A DNA stretch of 64,000 nt from Zelopaecilomyces penicillatus. Taxonomy: Eukaryota > Ascomycota > Sordariomycetes > Hypocreales > Pseudodiploosporaceae. Made by a program: the position numbers and the translations under genes. The DNA lies in assembly GCA_005765155.1 (NCBI GenBank), contig VCCP01000008.1:682001-746000 (forward strand). The letters are read 5' to 3'. Position 1 is the first letter of the stretch. Each line of letters opens with the position of its first letter. The notes beneath the pieces were generated by a model. That model had not been told where the DNA came from. It made no database searches and was given only the letters and a program-made list of their open reading frames with translations. Below, piece after piece: positions 41,028 through 52,347 of this stretch.

Positions 41028-42496
41028 ATGCCGTCGGGCCGGTCCCCTTCGGCTTCAGGGCTGCTGCCCATGCCGTTGCCCACGTCGCCGGGCTCTTCGT
41101 GGGCTGTCTATGCATCTAGGCTGAGAGATGTGGTTCGAAACCCTAATATGAGAGTCGTTGTTGCCTTTTGGCTGCTTGGTGCGTAACCTCCAGACTCACC
41201 CTCCAGAGTTACATCTCGCTGATATAGTGAACGTATAATGTAGGGCTGATCAACAATGTTCTCTACGTCATCATCCTCTCGGCCGCTCAGGACCTCGTGG
41301 GCACTCTACCCAAAGGCGTCGTCTTGCTCGCCGATGTCGTGCCCTCATTCTTTACGAAGCTCATCGCACCCTACTTCATCCACCGCGTGCCGTACCGTAT
41401 TCGAGTCGTAGTTTTCATTGCGCTGTCGGCCGGCGGTATGCTCCTGATTGCCATGACCCCGCCGTCCAAGTCTGTCGCCATCAAGATGATTGGCGTCGTT
41501 CTGGCCAGCTTGAGCAGTGGTGGAGGCGAGCTTAGCTTTCTAGGCCTATCGCATTACTACGGACAGCTCAGCCTTGCAGGCTGGGGATCCGGGACGGGAG
41601 CAGCTGGGCTGGTTGGCGCGGGTATGTACGTTGTGGTTACAGACTGGTGGGGGCTCAGTGTGCAGCAGAGCTTGTTGCTGTCGGCGTGCTTGCCGGTGTT
41701 TATGTTTGTGAGCTTCTTCTTCATACTACCGCAGGATCCCTTACGCAATGGGACGGCAGCGAAGGAGTACGACGCTCTTCCAGAAGCAGACGTGGGCGAT
41801 GAGGAGGGCGCAGATCAGCAACAGACCCAGCTGGACTCATCGACAGCGGCTCTTCTGGGCCCAGAGCCTCCTTCGGGTGCTGCAAATACGGTGTTCGCTC
41901 TGGGTCGCTCAGCAAGTGGTGCGAATTCTTTTCAGAACAATCTGAGGCGGGCCAAGGCGTTGTTCGTTCCGTACATGGCGCCTCTTTTGCTGGTGTACAT
42001 TGCCGAGTATACCATTAACCAAGGCGTTTCTCCTACGCTTCTGTTTCCCTTGGAATCTTCCCCGTTTAAGGAGTTCCGTGAATTTTACCCCTTCTACGGA
42101 TTCCTCTACCAACTCGGCGTTTTCATCTCCCGCTCTTCCACTGCTTTCATCCGCATTCGGCATCTTTACCTTCCCTCGTTCCTACAGGTGGGCAATTTGG
42201 TCTTACTAACACTGCACGCTATGTTCTTCTTCATCCCATCTGTGTATGTGGTATTTATCATCATCTTCTGGGAGGGGTTACTCGGTGGTGCTGTCTATGT
42301 CAACTGCTTTGCCGAGATTATGGAGAATGTGCCAGCCGATGAGCGGGAGTTTAGTCTAAGTGCTACGACGGTGAGCGATAGCGGAGGGATCTGCATCGCG
42401 GCGCTGATTAGCATTGTGATGGAGACGAGTCTCTGCGATTACCAGGTGGCGCATGGGCGAGATTGGTGTCAGAGAATCAAGATTCAGCATGGGTAA
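41028..42496 (+). CDS. btn1: CLN3/battenin homologue, vacuolar membrane protein
   Basis: Polytopic protein of the lysosome/vacuole membrane, linked in yeasts to vacuolar pH and arginine transport. Exons 41028-41178 and 41244-42496 give 467 aa. The 65-nt intron (GTGCGT..TGTAG) splits a glycine codon just after the first membrane segment (VVAFWLLG to LINNVLYVIILSAAQDLVG). CLN3 signatures are LPKGVVLLADVVPSFFTKL, PYFIHRVPYR, SSGGGELSFLGLSHYYG, GWGSGTGAAGLVGA and, toward the C-terminus, WEGLLGGAVYVNCF. About ten or eleven hydrophobic helices can be seen, with an acidic, Gln-rich cytosolic loop around residues 230-290. The length fits fungal Btn1. Confidence 0.95.
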
Positions 42497-42741
42497 TGAC
42501 AAAAACAACGGCTGTAGATACAGTTTTTGGATGCATAAAGTGGGTGTTTTGTGGTGTTTGTGGCGTGATTTGACAGGCAATATCGCTGTGGGTTCTGTAA
42601 TAATACGGGCTCCTCTATTAATTGAGACATTGACTTTCATGGATCAAAGCAGGGGTCCTTTCCTTCACAGCCAAGATGGGTAATATCTTCGCAAATCACA
42701 TTCTTTCCTTGCATGGAGGCGACTTTCATCCAGACATTTCA

Positions 42742-44340
42742 CTATACCCCCCCTTGCGTGTCAGACCAACAATGTGCCAACTTCAAGTCATGTATGAGCT
42801 CTATCCACATTTGTGCTTCGACCACATCGTCCCTTGCGCTCATCCGGTGCTGCTGCAACCAGATCTGGATAGCATGGTAGTCTCTCTGCGTCCGAGTCTT
42901 CATCCACCAAACGTCTTTGAAGCGGCAGAGCAGGCCGAACCAGTATCCGAGAATCCACATGGCTCTCTCGTCGCCCTGCTCAAGTAAAGTGCGAAAGTCG
43001 GTCCCCAACACGCCGAAAAATCCAAGATAGAGGAGGAATGTCTCGTCGCTGGGCGCTGTATCCTTGAGAATTGCGAGAAATCGGAGGGGCTCGTGGAAGA
43101 CGTCGTCCTCAGAGGGTTGGTGGAGAAGACCGCAGAGGGCTCGCCATGGCTTGGGCACGGTGTCGAGCGAGTGAGGGCCTTGACCGTGAAAGTTGTGATG
43201 CTCATCGTCGGAAGATTCGTACATCCACTGGAGCATGCTCTTTTCTCGAAAATCGCATGTAGCATACAAAAGCGGTCTTAATCCCAACTGGAGTGAAAAC
43301 CAATTCAGCCTTCCATTTTCCTCACTAAACACCCAGGACGTAAGCGGATCTACACCGCCAAGCACGGAGAATGACAGCAGATTGAGCATCATCGAGGTTA
43401 ATATTAGGGCATCAGCACTCTTTTGATCCATTGATTGTGTAAGTGCTTGCTGAAAGCTGCGGAGGGTGAGTCCTTGCTGGAAGTGCTCAGCTACGCAGTA
43501 TGCTGCGGAGGACGGCGTGGAGTGGCGCAGGTGGGAAGCGGCAACGGCGAGAACCGCGTCAAGAAGGTATGGACGGGAAAGGCCAAGCTCTACGACAGCG
43601 TCGGTCCCGAGGGGCCCGAGTAATTCAATATGGGAGAAGAGTCGGCGGAAGTGGTGGAGGAGAAACATTCGTGATGTGCCGCATGGTGATTGGGGTTGCT
43701 GGTGGGTCATGTCGATGGTGTCTAGGGCATCAACGGCAGGCATAGATGAGAGCGGATCGCCAAGAACTGAGACGATGCTATTATGTCTGGTAAAGTTTCT
43801 TCTCAGGTCCAGGCTTGCCTGAGAAGTTGATGGTTCTGTGGGTGTGCATTGAGGCTCAACACTACCGTCTGAAGGGTAGACACAGTGGGTATTGTGTCGT
43901 TGACATCTTTTACAGCTGGGTTTATCTTCATCACACTGGAAAAAGCTCGTGTCAATAAATGTACAAGTCATGCTTTGAAGGAAAAAATGCAAACAGAACA
44001 TAAACCCATTGTAAGAAAAGCCACTGAAGTTGGTGGTGACTAGATGTTCAGAGGCCAACTATCATCCAGCTTCCCAATGTCCATATGGGTGCAACGCTCA
44101 CAGCAGACATTCATGGAAAACACACACCTTGACTCTCTTAACCTTGCAGATTAGACATCCAGCTTTCGATTTACGATGAATTCGCCGTCTCTGATATGTG
44201 CGAGTTTGCAATGTCGGCTCGCCGCCTTGGCACAACAGGACCTGAAACGCTCCAGGTTCCGGAACGGCGGCGGCGCCAGCCGACGACGGAGGCCGGAGTG
44301 GGGATTGAAGGTTCGGAGATAGGGCCTGGGAAGGTGGCAT
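42742..44340 (-). CDS. Zn2Cys6 transcription factor (Upc2-like class)
   Basis: Nuclear regulator. Minus-strand exons 44340-44128 and 43935-42742 give 468 aa. The intron is 192 nt, long for this locus, with donor GTGTGT and acceptor TTTTTCCAG. It interrupts the zinc cluster, so the six cysteines only come together after splicing: GCLICKVKRVK joined to CDEDKPSCKRCQRHNTHC (Cys spacing 2-6-6-2-6). Basic residues before the first Cys (RRRIHRKSKAG) fit DNA contact. The rest is a helical fungal regulatory domain (LLHHFRRLFSH, AVLAVAASHLRH, SADALILTSMMLNLLSF) like that of sterol-uptake regulators. The target is unknown; proximity to erg19 is suggestive only. It is convergent with btn1. Confidence 0.88.
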
Positions 44341-44590
44341 TTGAAGAGCAAAAGTAAGACAATGGAAAACTAGGCAACAGTAAATGAAGTAGATTGGATA
44401 CAGCTTTTAGTCTCTGTACACTGCCGTGAGAAGAGCAATTTGGCAGGTTGAGTAAAGTATATGGTGTTGCGGAACTTGAACAGCAAAAGAGGATGTAACA
44501 GGCAAGATGCCAGATTTCCCTGGCAGGCTGGAATTGTACAAACACATGAGTGTGTAAATGTGACAATGTGAGGATGACTAACAAGCCATA

Positions 44591-45386
44591 TTAGGCCGGG
44601 CCCAATCTCTCAATAAAGAAATCTCCAAGCGTATTCCACGCCTCGCGCACCCGCGCACGTTCATCGAGAACTTCGCTGTTATCGAGGGCAACAGCAGCAG
44701 TCTCTTCTTCGTCCCTCTCTTCTTCTTTGCATGCGAACTCTTCTTCAATGGAGTTTTCTTCCTCTTCCTTGAAGATGCAATCCTCTTCATCGACTTGGGA
44801 TTCGAAATCTTCACCTTTCACTTCCATGTAGACGGAATCGTCTTCATTGAGCAGTTCCATTTGCAGGCGTAAGGCCTGCTTGCAACGAGTGGCCATCTGA
44901 TATCATTATTAGACAACACTTGGGTCGCTCGAAGGGACTTTTGCGGGACTGGTGTCAAGCGTACCTTTGTGTCTCTTTCGGAGAGGGCACGAATCAAACG
45001 GCGTACCAGAGGCTGAAGTGTATCATGACTAGATATGGAAGGAGTATTAGCAACGTCAGAAGCAGGAGATGGCTTCTTGAAACTCAAGGAATCGTCTGGT
45101 GGAGAGAATCATAGGGAATGTACCAGGGCTCGCAGCGACGATTGTATGCCCTGCAGACGGAACACCGCTTTGATGAACCAACGCCATTTCTGCAGCGAGA
45201 AAGATTCAATCTGCCGCCAATGGCAATGGCCGCATGTAGGCAGTTCCCACAGGGCATTTCTCTGCCGTTAGTGGAAGAGGAAGTTGAAGGTGCAGGTGAG
45301 GCTGGGGTTGAAATCAGTCCAGAGGTTGGGCTCGATCGTGATTTGGAACGGCTCCGAGTGAAGTGAACATGGCTGTTGAAACTCAT
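44591..45386 (-). CDS. Small Cys-motif protein, three exons, function unknown
   Basis: Minus-strand exons 45386-45124, 45028-44965 and 44896-44591 give 210 aa. Introns are 95 nt (GTACAT..ATCTAG, branch GCTAATA) and 68 nt (GTACGC..TATCAG, branch CTAAT). All phases agree. The first exon encodes a Ser/Pro-rich start, then a cysteine array (MPCGNCLHAA, LSRC, KRCSVC, RRCEP). The last cysteine codon of that array is created by the first splice junction. The middle has a basic helix (LQPLVRRLIRALSERDTK), and the C-terminal third is very acidic (many Glu) and ends FFIERLGPA. Similar CxxC..CxxC proteins are common and lineage-specific in Hypocreales; zinc binding is plausible, function unknown. Confidence 0.72.
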
Positions 45387-47034
45387 ACTATCGGGATAAG
45401 GTTGACAAGGCTACTTGAAGCTTTGGTCGATACAAGGCGAGGGTTTGCCTGTGAAGAGAAGGACGGATGTGCGCTTGTGGTGGCTATTTTCGCAACGCTG
45501 TGATGATGTTGTGATGATGACAGGTAATGATGAACAGAGATAAGAACAGTGAATTACTGAGATGAAACTGCCCACTTCAGGCACGTGGATTAATCTCAGA
45601 GCATCATTCATTCTGAACTCACAGGCACATGAGGTGATGTCAAACCTGCAGATGAGAGGGATCTGAACTTGGGGACCAAAGGCTCAAATGAGTCTCTGCA
45701 CGTACCTCGTCGCCTCCTTCCCCAGATTCTTCAATATTTTTATTACCATGGAACGCAAACGTTTCTAGAAAGCGCAGTACTATAAAAGATATGTGCATAC
45801 ATGATACAGTATCATTTCTATTGCAAGATTGCTGTAGTGCTGTCGTATGTGAGGTCCAGTTCAGAGTAGTCTCACTCCAGACTCTTTTTCTTCTGCAGAC
45901 TTGAACGTACCTTTCTCCTGTCGGCATCAATTTCCAAGTCTCGTCTATGAGAAGCTGTTTTAAAAGAACGAATCTAATTTGTATCCTTGGCGAGCCTGCG
46001 GATAGATAGAGGCAAATATGATACTATGTGCATATTCTTCTTGGTCTGTTATTGATGTGTCTCAAAGCACTCCTTAGATTGGCCAAACTTAGTAGCAAAG
46101 GTATTCTCAACGTGATTAAGCTATTTATGAATAGAGCCCAATTGATTCAGTAAATGATTCCGTACATGATGTATACCTTGCCTAGCATTTACTTACCCAA
46201 TTCTTCAAGCAGCATCAACCCCTGCACACGTTGCTGGCCGCCTCTGCCGATTACGGCGGAATATATGTCAAAATGTTAATCTACCAGATGAGTGATAAGG
46301 CAGTGCTACTTATTTGTCTATTTTCTTCATTCACTATAGTGTGCGCCAATAAATGCATGCTTCTATCGGTCATTCAGTGCCACCGCGAACGTCCACACCA
46401 TGCAAAGCGCCGACTAAGAAGAAACCGGTCAGGACGCTAGAGTAATTATATGGAGTCGAAATGCCGAGTAATACGACGCCAAATGTTCCTCTTATTATCC
46501 GTGTTCCCACCGGGGAAACATGCAGCATTTCAGAGCTGAGCAGATCTGAATGCCCCAGCTATCCTTCGTTTACCTCTTTCGGAATAGACGCAACCCTCGT
46601 ATTTACCAACCAACATTTACGAATTATTTAATCCTATTACTTGCTTGCTTCCAGACTTCTCAACAGCAAAAGATGCAGAAACGGGCTTTCGGATTCTCAC
46701 TCATACTTTGCAAGTCATGGTGTAATAATCCCACCCGGAGTTTCGGTGAATTATGCACTCATCAAGGATTTCCCCGCGTACTACCGATGGCCTCGTTCTG
46801 GGTACACGAGCTATTGTTCTAGAACCACAGACTGCGAATGCAAAATTCCGTTATAATTCATATATTCATGACTCTGTCCACTGTTTACAATTCAAGAACG
46901 AACAAAAAAAAGATATCTGATTATGCTCTTCATCTCTACCCCTCCTCCGTCCAGAGCCCTTTTGGGAACCGGTATTTACTTTCTTACAGTCTTGATTCAC
47001 AATTTCCAGAAAAACTCCTCGCCCATTTTTTTCG
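45387..47034. other. Gene-free intergenic stretch
   Basis: About 1.6 kb, A/T-rich, with short frames only, none with recognisable motifs. I see no RNA gene. Confidence 0.45.
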
Positions 47035-47256
47035 TTAGAAGCATCTCCCTCTCTTGTCTCTGACGCAGAAAAACCCTAAGCAGAATGGGTCAAGCACGCA
47101 CGTCTGGCCAGGATCGCATTTGCCTCCAGGATATACGCAGGTCGCTCCCCAAGCGCGTGCTGTAATGTCATTGGCATCGGCCAGTGTGTCGGTGGGGAGA
47201 GCCGCAACCATGCCTGACAGAGCGGCTACAGAAAGGAAGAGGGTGGAGAGTTGCAT
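47035..47256 (-). CDS. Small secreted cysteine-rich protein (73 aa)
   Basis: Single-exon minus-strand frame. The ATG at 47256 starts a clear signal peptide (MQLSTLFLSVAALSGMVAALP). A longer in-frame upstream reading would put a Gln/Thr-rich non-signal segment before it, so this start is preferred. After a short acidic pro-like stretch (TDTLADANDITAR) come six cysteines: GATC, GGKC, GQTC, DPFC, GFFC, and GRC before the final Phe. The even number suggests three disulfides in an extracellular protein. A TATATAA box lies upstream, and the leader is rich in CAA/CAACA. Small secreted effector-like proteins of this size are common in fungi; no specific function or toxicity is implied. Confidence 0.75.
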   Translation of the reverse strand: MQLSTLFLSVAALSGMVAALPTDTLADANDITARAWGATCVYPGGKCDPGQTCVLDPFCLGFFCVRDKRGRCF

Positions 47257-47382
47257 TTTTATTGTTGTTGTTGGTGTAGATTGATTGATGTTTTGAGGGG
47301 TTGAATGTTGAATTGAGTTTAGTTGTTTTGTTGTTTGATGCTGGGTGTCTGAGATCAAATTAAGTACAGGTAGATAGAAGCA

Positions 47383-47389
47383 TTATATA
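47383..47389 (-). promoter_or_regulatory. TATA box (TATATAA) of the small secreted protein gene
   Basis: TATATAA on the minus strand, ~127 nt upstream of the ATG at 47256. Confidence 0.6.
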
Positions 47390-48393
47390 TTCGAATCTTG
47401 TAAATAAATCTGAGTAATACTATTGAGAATTACGGATGGCGGAGTAAAGGAGCTTGTCAATCAGCTTCACATCGTCAGTTCGATTTCCCAAAACAGCAAT
47501 GGAAATCAACAAGCGGCGCAGGGGGGGTACGACTGCCGGATTCTAAGCCCAAACAAGTAAACGAAACAAATGGAGGGATTATATAAGTCTTGAATGTATT
47601 CTGGACTGATGTTGATTGCTTGGTATTTGGTTGGCTGTGCAACTGCGCGATTCCTTCCAGCGTCGGCGGAATATCCGCCCTTGCTTACACGACATACAAC
47701 AGCCAGCGTGGCAGCAACACCATAACCCCATGTCAGTGGGGCTTTACCGATTCTGTTAGTGTAACCACTTATTATGGGTAGAGTGATTCCATCCTGATTC
47801 GATTTCAATCTTTCAGATGGCTGTGAATACTAAATTTACTTTATTGCTAACCGCTTCTATGAATCATTGTCCGTCAAGTTCAGAATTGGCGCTGCATGAT
47901 CTTATAGCACACCTATCGGGCTATCACCCACGCCACTATAGAGAGTGCTATTCGTGAAGGAATAACACAACCGGGATTATTGGAACGAGCATTGACTATA
48001 GCCAATTATTGTATCATTTAAATATAAAGTCTTTATCTATCATCATATAGCGTTGATAAAAGTGACGATGTCACAGTGGTGTCGCCTTTATCCTCGAAAC
48101 ATACTCTCTAGTAACTTGCAACACAAGATAGGTTGAGGCCATTCATATTTCCAGCAGGCATCATTCTCAGCAACATCCAGTGACGTAGCAAGCATCTATT
48201 CAACACAAACACCAACAGGTCAATGCTGATCAACAATGAGTAGGGCTGACATTGGCGGCAGGGCTAGCTAGCGTTGACCAAGTATACAATCCCATGCTTA
48301 TGACTTAAATAATTCACAATGAACATGTATACTTGATCATAGTTCTCGTTTACCTATTTGGGTCAAAGGCTTCAAAGACGCGATCAAGACGCC
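47390..48393. other. Divergent intergenic region, no gene seen
   Basis: About 1 kb between the small secreted protein and the carboxylesterase, transcribed away from each other. It contains only short meaningless frames and is A/T-rich around 47990-48060. Confidence 0.4.
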
Positions 48394-48404
48394 TATATAT
48401 ATAT
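48394..48404 (+). promoter_or_regulatory. TATA box of the carboxylesterase gene
   Basis: TATATATATAT lies 112-122 nt upstream of the ATG at 48516. Confidence 0.6.
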
Positions 48405-48515
48405 TCCATTATTCCCACAGCTATTTCACCCAAAAACCAGTTCAACAGCCCTCTCCATTCTCAATTGCAAATCCAGTTCCAAACAAGAAATATCAATCCC
48501 TGGGTCTTGTTAAAA

Positions 48516-50324
48516 ATGTATCTCAAACCACTCCTGGCGCTGTTGCCTTGTGCTATACTGCATGTGCTCGCCACACCATCCTCACGGGCAACAGGCTCCA
48601 ATCTCCCCCAGCTGAATGCACTCGTCGACCTTGGATACGCACAACATATCCCAACCATCATCGATACCACACCATCGGGCCAGCGCGTGGCCATATATAA
48701 GAACATACGTTTTGCAAACCCACCGACGGGCAATCTGCGCTTCCGCAGGCCAAACACTCGACTTTCGACTGTCAGTGGGATCCAGGACGGCAAGGGAGCT
48801 CCGGGATATCGAGAATGCATATCTTCTGCTCCATGGTATGTCCCCTTTCCGGAGATCAACGGCACCACATGGGGCCATGAAGACTGCCTCTTCTTGGACG
48901 TATATGTGCCAGCTGGCGTCAAGCCTGGGGATGATGTGCCCGTCCTGCACTTCTTTTACGGCAGTGCGTATGCGTTTGGGAGCAAGGAGTTTTTGTTCAG
49001 CCCAATGGGGCTGTTTGATCAGATGAATATGATCAATGAGGGCAAGTTTATATTTATGGTCAATAACTACAGGTGAGTGCAGACAGTGATGTCAAAGCTG
49101 CTCTAATATGCTCACATTTACGACAGGAACGGGGTATCAGGGTGGTCTTATTCCAACAAACAAGACATGGATGCTAATGTCGGATTGTATGACTGCTTGG
49201 CTGCGGCCGAATGGACTGCTAAATTCATCCACAAGTTTGGCGGCAGTGGGAAGCGCATCACCGCGATGGGTCAGAGTGCTGGCGCTGGGATCCTTTATTA
49301 TATGACAGTGTTGAATGGGGGAAAGGGCAAACTTCCTTTTCAACAGGTAAGAAGAAGAAGAAGACTTTCCGGCTTTTACAGCTCCTCCACTGACAATAGT
49401 AGGTGTTTTTGTCGTCACCCGCAGCGCCTCCTAGGCGAAACGTAACTCAGCGCCAGACGAAGATGTTTCAGCTGGTTCTTGACGCAGCCAATTGTACATC
49501 GATTGATTGCCTAAGATCTCTTCCCGAAGCTTCAATGCTGGCGATTAGCAACAATCTTATCAATGAAATGCCGACTGAGAGCGGCGGGGGCACCTTGGGT
49601 CCCATCATGGGTTTCGGCCCCTCGCCAGACGGCAAGTCTATTCCCGATCTTCCACTAGCATTGCTGAAACGGGGGCACTTTCACAAAGAGCTCAAAAGAC
49701 TGGTGATAGGAAGCATGCTCTTTGAGGGTATGGGGACGTCATCTGATGGGGATATGCCAGCCAAGTTCCCAGCACTTGTGAGACGCACATTAACGACCGC
49801 GAGTAACGACACGGTGGCGATGATTCAATCCGGATACCAGAACCTCTCGGAACCAGCACAGCTAGCCTGGGACTGGACCACAGACGTGGTTTTTGCTTGT
49901 AATGCGTATAACTTAGCCCAGGCGTTACCTGACAAGTCTCATCGATACATCATGTCCGAAGCACCAGCCATCCACGGACAAGACCTAACCTGTAAGTGTC
50001 CCCCCCCCCCCCCCCCAAGTCCTCACACCTAATTGATCCAACTCATACACGGATAAATTCGGTAACTAATCATCATCATAAAAAGACTTTTTCTACAGCG
50101 ACCCGGAAAGCACACCCGTTCGAGACATACGGCTAGCGAGGGAGTTCCAGACAAAGCTACTGCGGTTTATCCAAGGCAAAGAGATGGGTTGGCCGAGATA
50201 TGACAAGGAACAGCGCATCTTTAACATTTCAGAAACGTTCCGCCAGGTTAGGCTACCAGTGGCATTGGCGAAGCGATGCGAGACTCTGGCCGAGATGGCG
50301 CTGGATGCGGTGAATGGAGCGTGA
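48516..50324 (+). CDS. Secreted type-B carboxylesterase/lipase, four exons
   Basis: Alpha/beta-hydrolase expected to hydrolyse esters outside the cell. Exons 48516-49072, 49127-49346, 49403-49991 and 50086-50324 give 534 aa, usual for the family. Introns are 54, 56 and 94 nt. The N-terminus is a signal peptide (MYLKPLLALLPCAILHVLA). Family marks are KNIRFANPPTGNLRFRRP, EDCLFLDVYVP, the oxyanion-region equivalent LHFFYGSAYAFG, GLYDCLAAAEW and the nucleophile elbow GQSAGAG. The last histidine candidate is in IHGQDL, just before intron 3. Intron 3 contains a 17-C run and ends in an atypical AAAAAG acceptor. The pyrimidine-preceded AG 12 nt downstream would bring an early stop. The stop overlaps a GTGAGT, so a further 3' exon is possible but not needed. 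Confidence 0.88.
50000..50016 (+). repeat. Poly-C tract (17 C) inside an intron
   Basis: Run of 17 cytosines eight nt into the third carboxylesterase intron. Confidence 0.9.
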
Positions 50325-52347
50325 GTCTTTTTGACTCACCAGTGCCTGCAGGAGCACCAAAGGAATCGATGGATGGGTTTTTCTTCTTTTTCTTTTGTGT
50401 AGTATTATTGACTGTGAGCACGGAGAACAGGCTACCAAGCTACGGGTTGGGTGAGAGCAAGGCCGGTTCCATGTGGGAGCTGACCGAACCACGCCAAGAT
50501 TTTCTTTTTTCTTTCTTTTTTCCTTGTCTCCCCTGTCATGTTTCCTCTAGCATTTCCACTCTGTCTTTAGATTTACCAGGTTTGCTTTTCCTATACGATG
50601 CTAGGAAGTTTTTTTTGACAGACTGTAATTCGAGGGTTTCTAGAATCAGCATCACATTTTTGGAGGTTGCCACTGTGTCCGTCGAGTTTATAACGGCAAA
50701 CATGGAATGATTTCTGAACTGTTAAATTTATTGTACAGAAATTTAGCTGAAGGGGCCTTGCTCGCGCATTTGCTTTATAATATTTTACAAATAACAAGAC
50801 AGAAAACTAAGGTTTCTGTTTTAATCTTATTGATCACTGCTTACCCTAGAGTAGTCCGACGAACCCTTGAGAAATACGATTTTCGAATAATTTAGACAAG
50901 GTTGAATGATGTAGATATAATAATGAAAGGTAAATAATTATTTGAATCCTGAATATCAAAATCAAAGCTTTCTTCAGTAATTCACTGCATTCAAATACAA
51001 TCATGTTGCACAATGCTTTTTGTCGTGGATTTGGCTTGTCTTTAATACTACCCGCATACCCACCATTAAAGGGGAACGGTTTTTGTTGGTTGCTGAGCTT
51101 GAGGATTGTTGTGCCGGAATTATCCCTTGGCCTCGCTGATTTGTTTTCCATCATTGCATGCTTACAGGCAGTAATCATATCAAACTATAGTCTGTTAGCA
51201 TCATTAATTTCATCACATATTACACAGGACTCGGCGACTATTGACCATATGCAACTAGAATCTGACCTGCTCACGTACGCAGGCTCTATCATGTCTTGGT
51301 CCGACACCCTGACGACATTAGATTTCGTCAGCACCTATTATCACTGATCAGATTAAGATGGCAGCACCCTGTCAACAACCCAGTCAACCTGGGTAAGGCG
51401 AATCTGATTACCTACCTAGGTAGGTGAATGAATGAATGTACATATACGCGCATGAGAAGATGCGTACCACCTCAGATCAAGGGTTGCATCTGAAACGCAA
51501 GAATCAATCAAAAGCATACGTACGTCGCCCTTACACCACCTGCTATCCGTTCCATCCGTGCTTCCAGACGAGTTTGGGCTTGCCGTTGCGTTCAACTTGG
51601 CAGTTTGCCTTGAGCTTGGACGTGGGCCGGCAGATGTGAGGGAGAGAGAGGCCGTGCGGATCTAAGCGAAAAGGCACAGACAGGCAGGCAGGAAGGAGAG
51701 GTAGGGAGGAGAACAGCAGCGTTTTCCTGTATTGGTTCCCTGCTGGCAGACTGGCAGGAGAAACGAAGCAATGGGAGGCATCTAAAACGCCAAGCCGTAT
51801 CTAATTAAACGGCCTGCATGAACGTGATGGAAGCCAAATATTGATCCATACCGGGGCAGCTCCTCTCAGTGGTGGTTAGTCAGGTACTTGACGTTACTTA
51901 GCGGCCACGCGGTGGTTTCTAGTGAGTGGATTGGAAAGATATCGCCCTCACAGGCAATCCAAAGGCTTGGCAAGCATCGGAATCAGGTACTAGCCTGAAG
52001 ACAGCGGGCACAGCGGTGGTAGGTACAGCGAGGTACAGCGAGGCGCACCGCTGTAGGCTCTGTCCTCAGTGCCTCCACCCGTACTGATAGGTACCTGATT
52101 TAGTGTTGGTGGACGGAAGGGAGGCCCCCCTTTAGTGGCCCCAACGCCGACCCTGCCAAGCAGCGCCAATCATGGGCAAACAACCCCACGCCTTCACATC
52201 GTCCATGGCCGACCGAAGTACGACGCGCCCGTCCGTTGCGATTGTTAGACGACGCCAGAGTCTCCTCCTCATACCTGCTGTCCACCCTCTCCGTCGTCTT
52301 CTCTTCCTCGCACAGGCAGTCTTCAGCCCTACTATCATGCTGGCATC
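50325..52347. other. Intergenic region, A/T-rich then G/C-rich
   Basis: No supported gene. 50700-51250 is A/T-rich. 51400-52150 carries short palindromes and repeats (16-bp palindrome at 51410-51425, doubled AGGTACAGCG near 52020). The last ~180 nt is the leader of the glycosyltransferase gene and contains out-of-frame ATGs. Confidence 0.45.
51410..51425. repeat. Perfect 16-bp palindrome ACCTACCTAGGTAGGT
   Basis: Self-complementary over its full length, directly followed by three GAAT units. Possible dimeric protein-binding site or a dispersed genomic motif. Confidence 0.85.

Noticed and set aside
50846..51178. 110-codon minus frame and overlapping 114-codon plus frame (51003-51347)
   Set aside because: Both lie in A/T-rich DNA on opposite strands with no motif; neither is more credible than the other.
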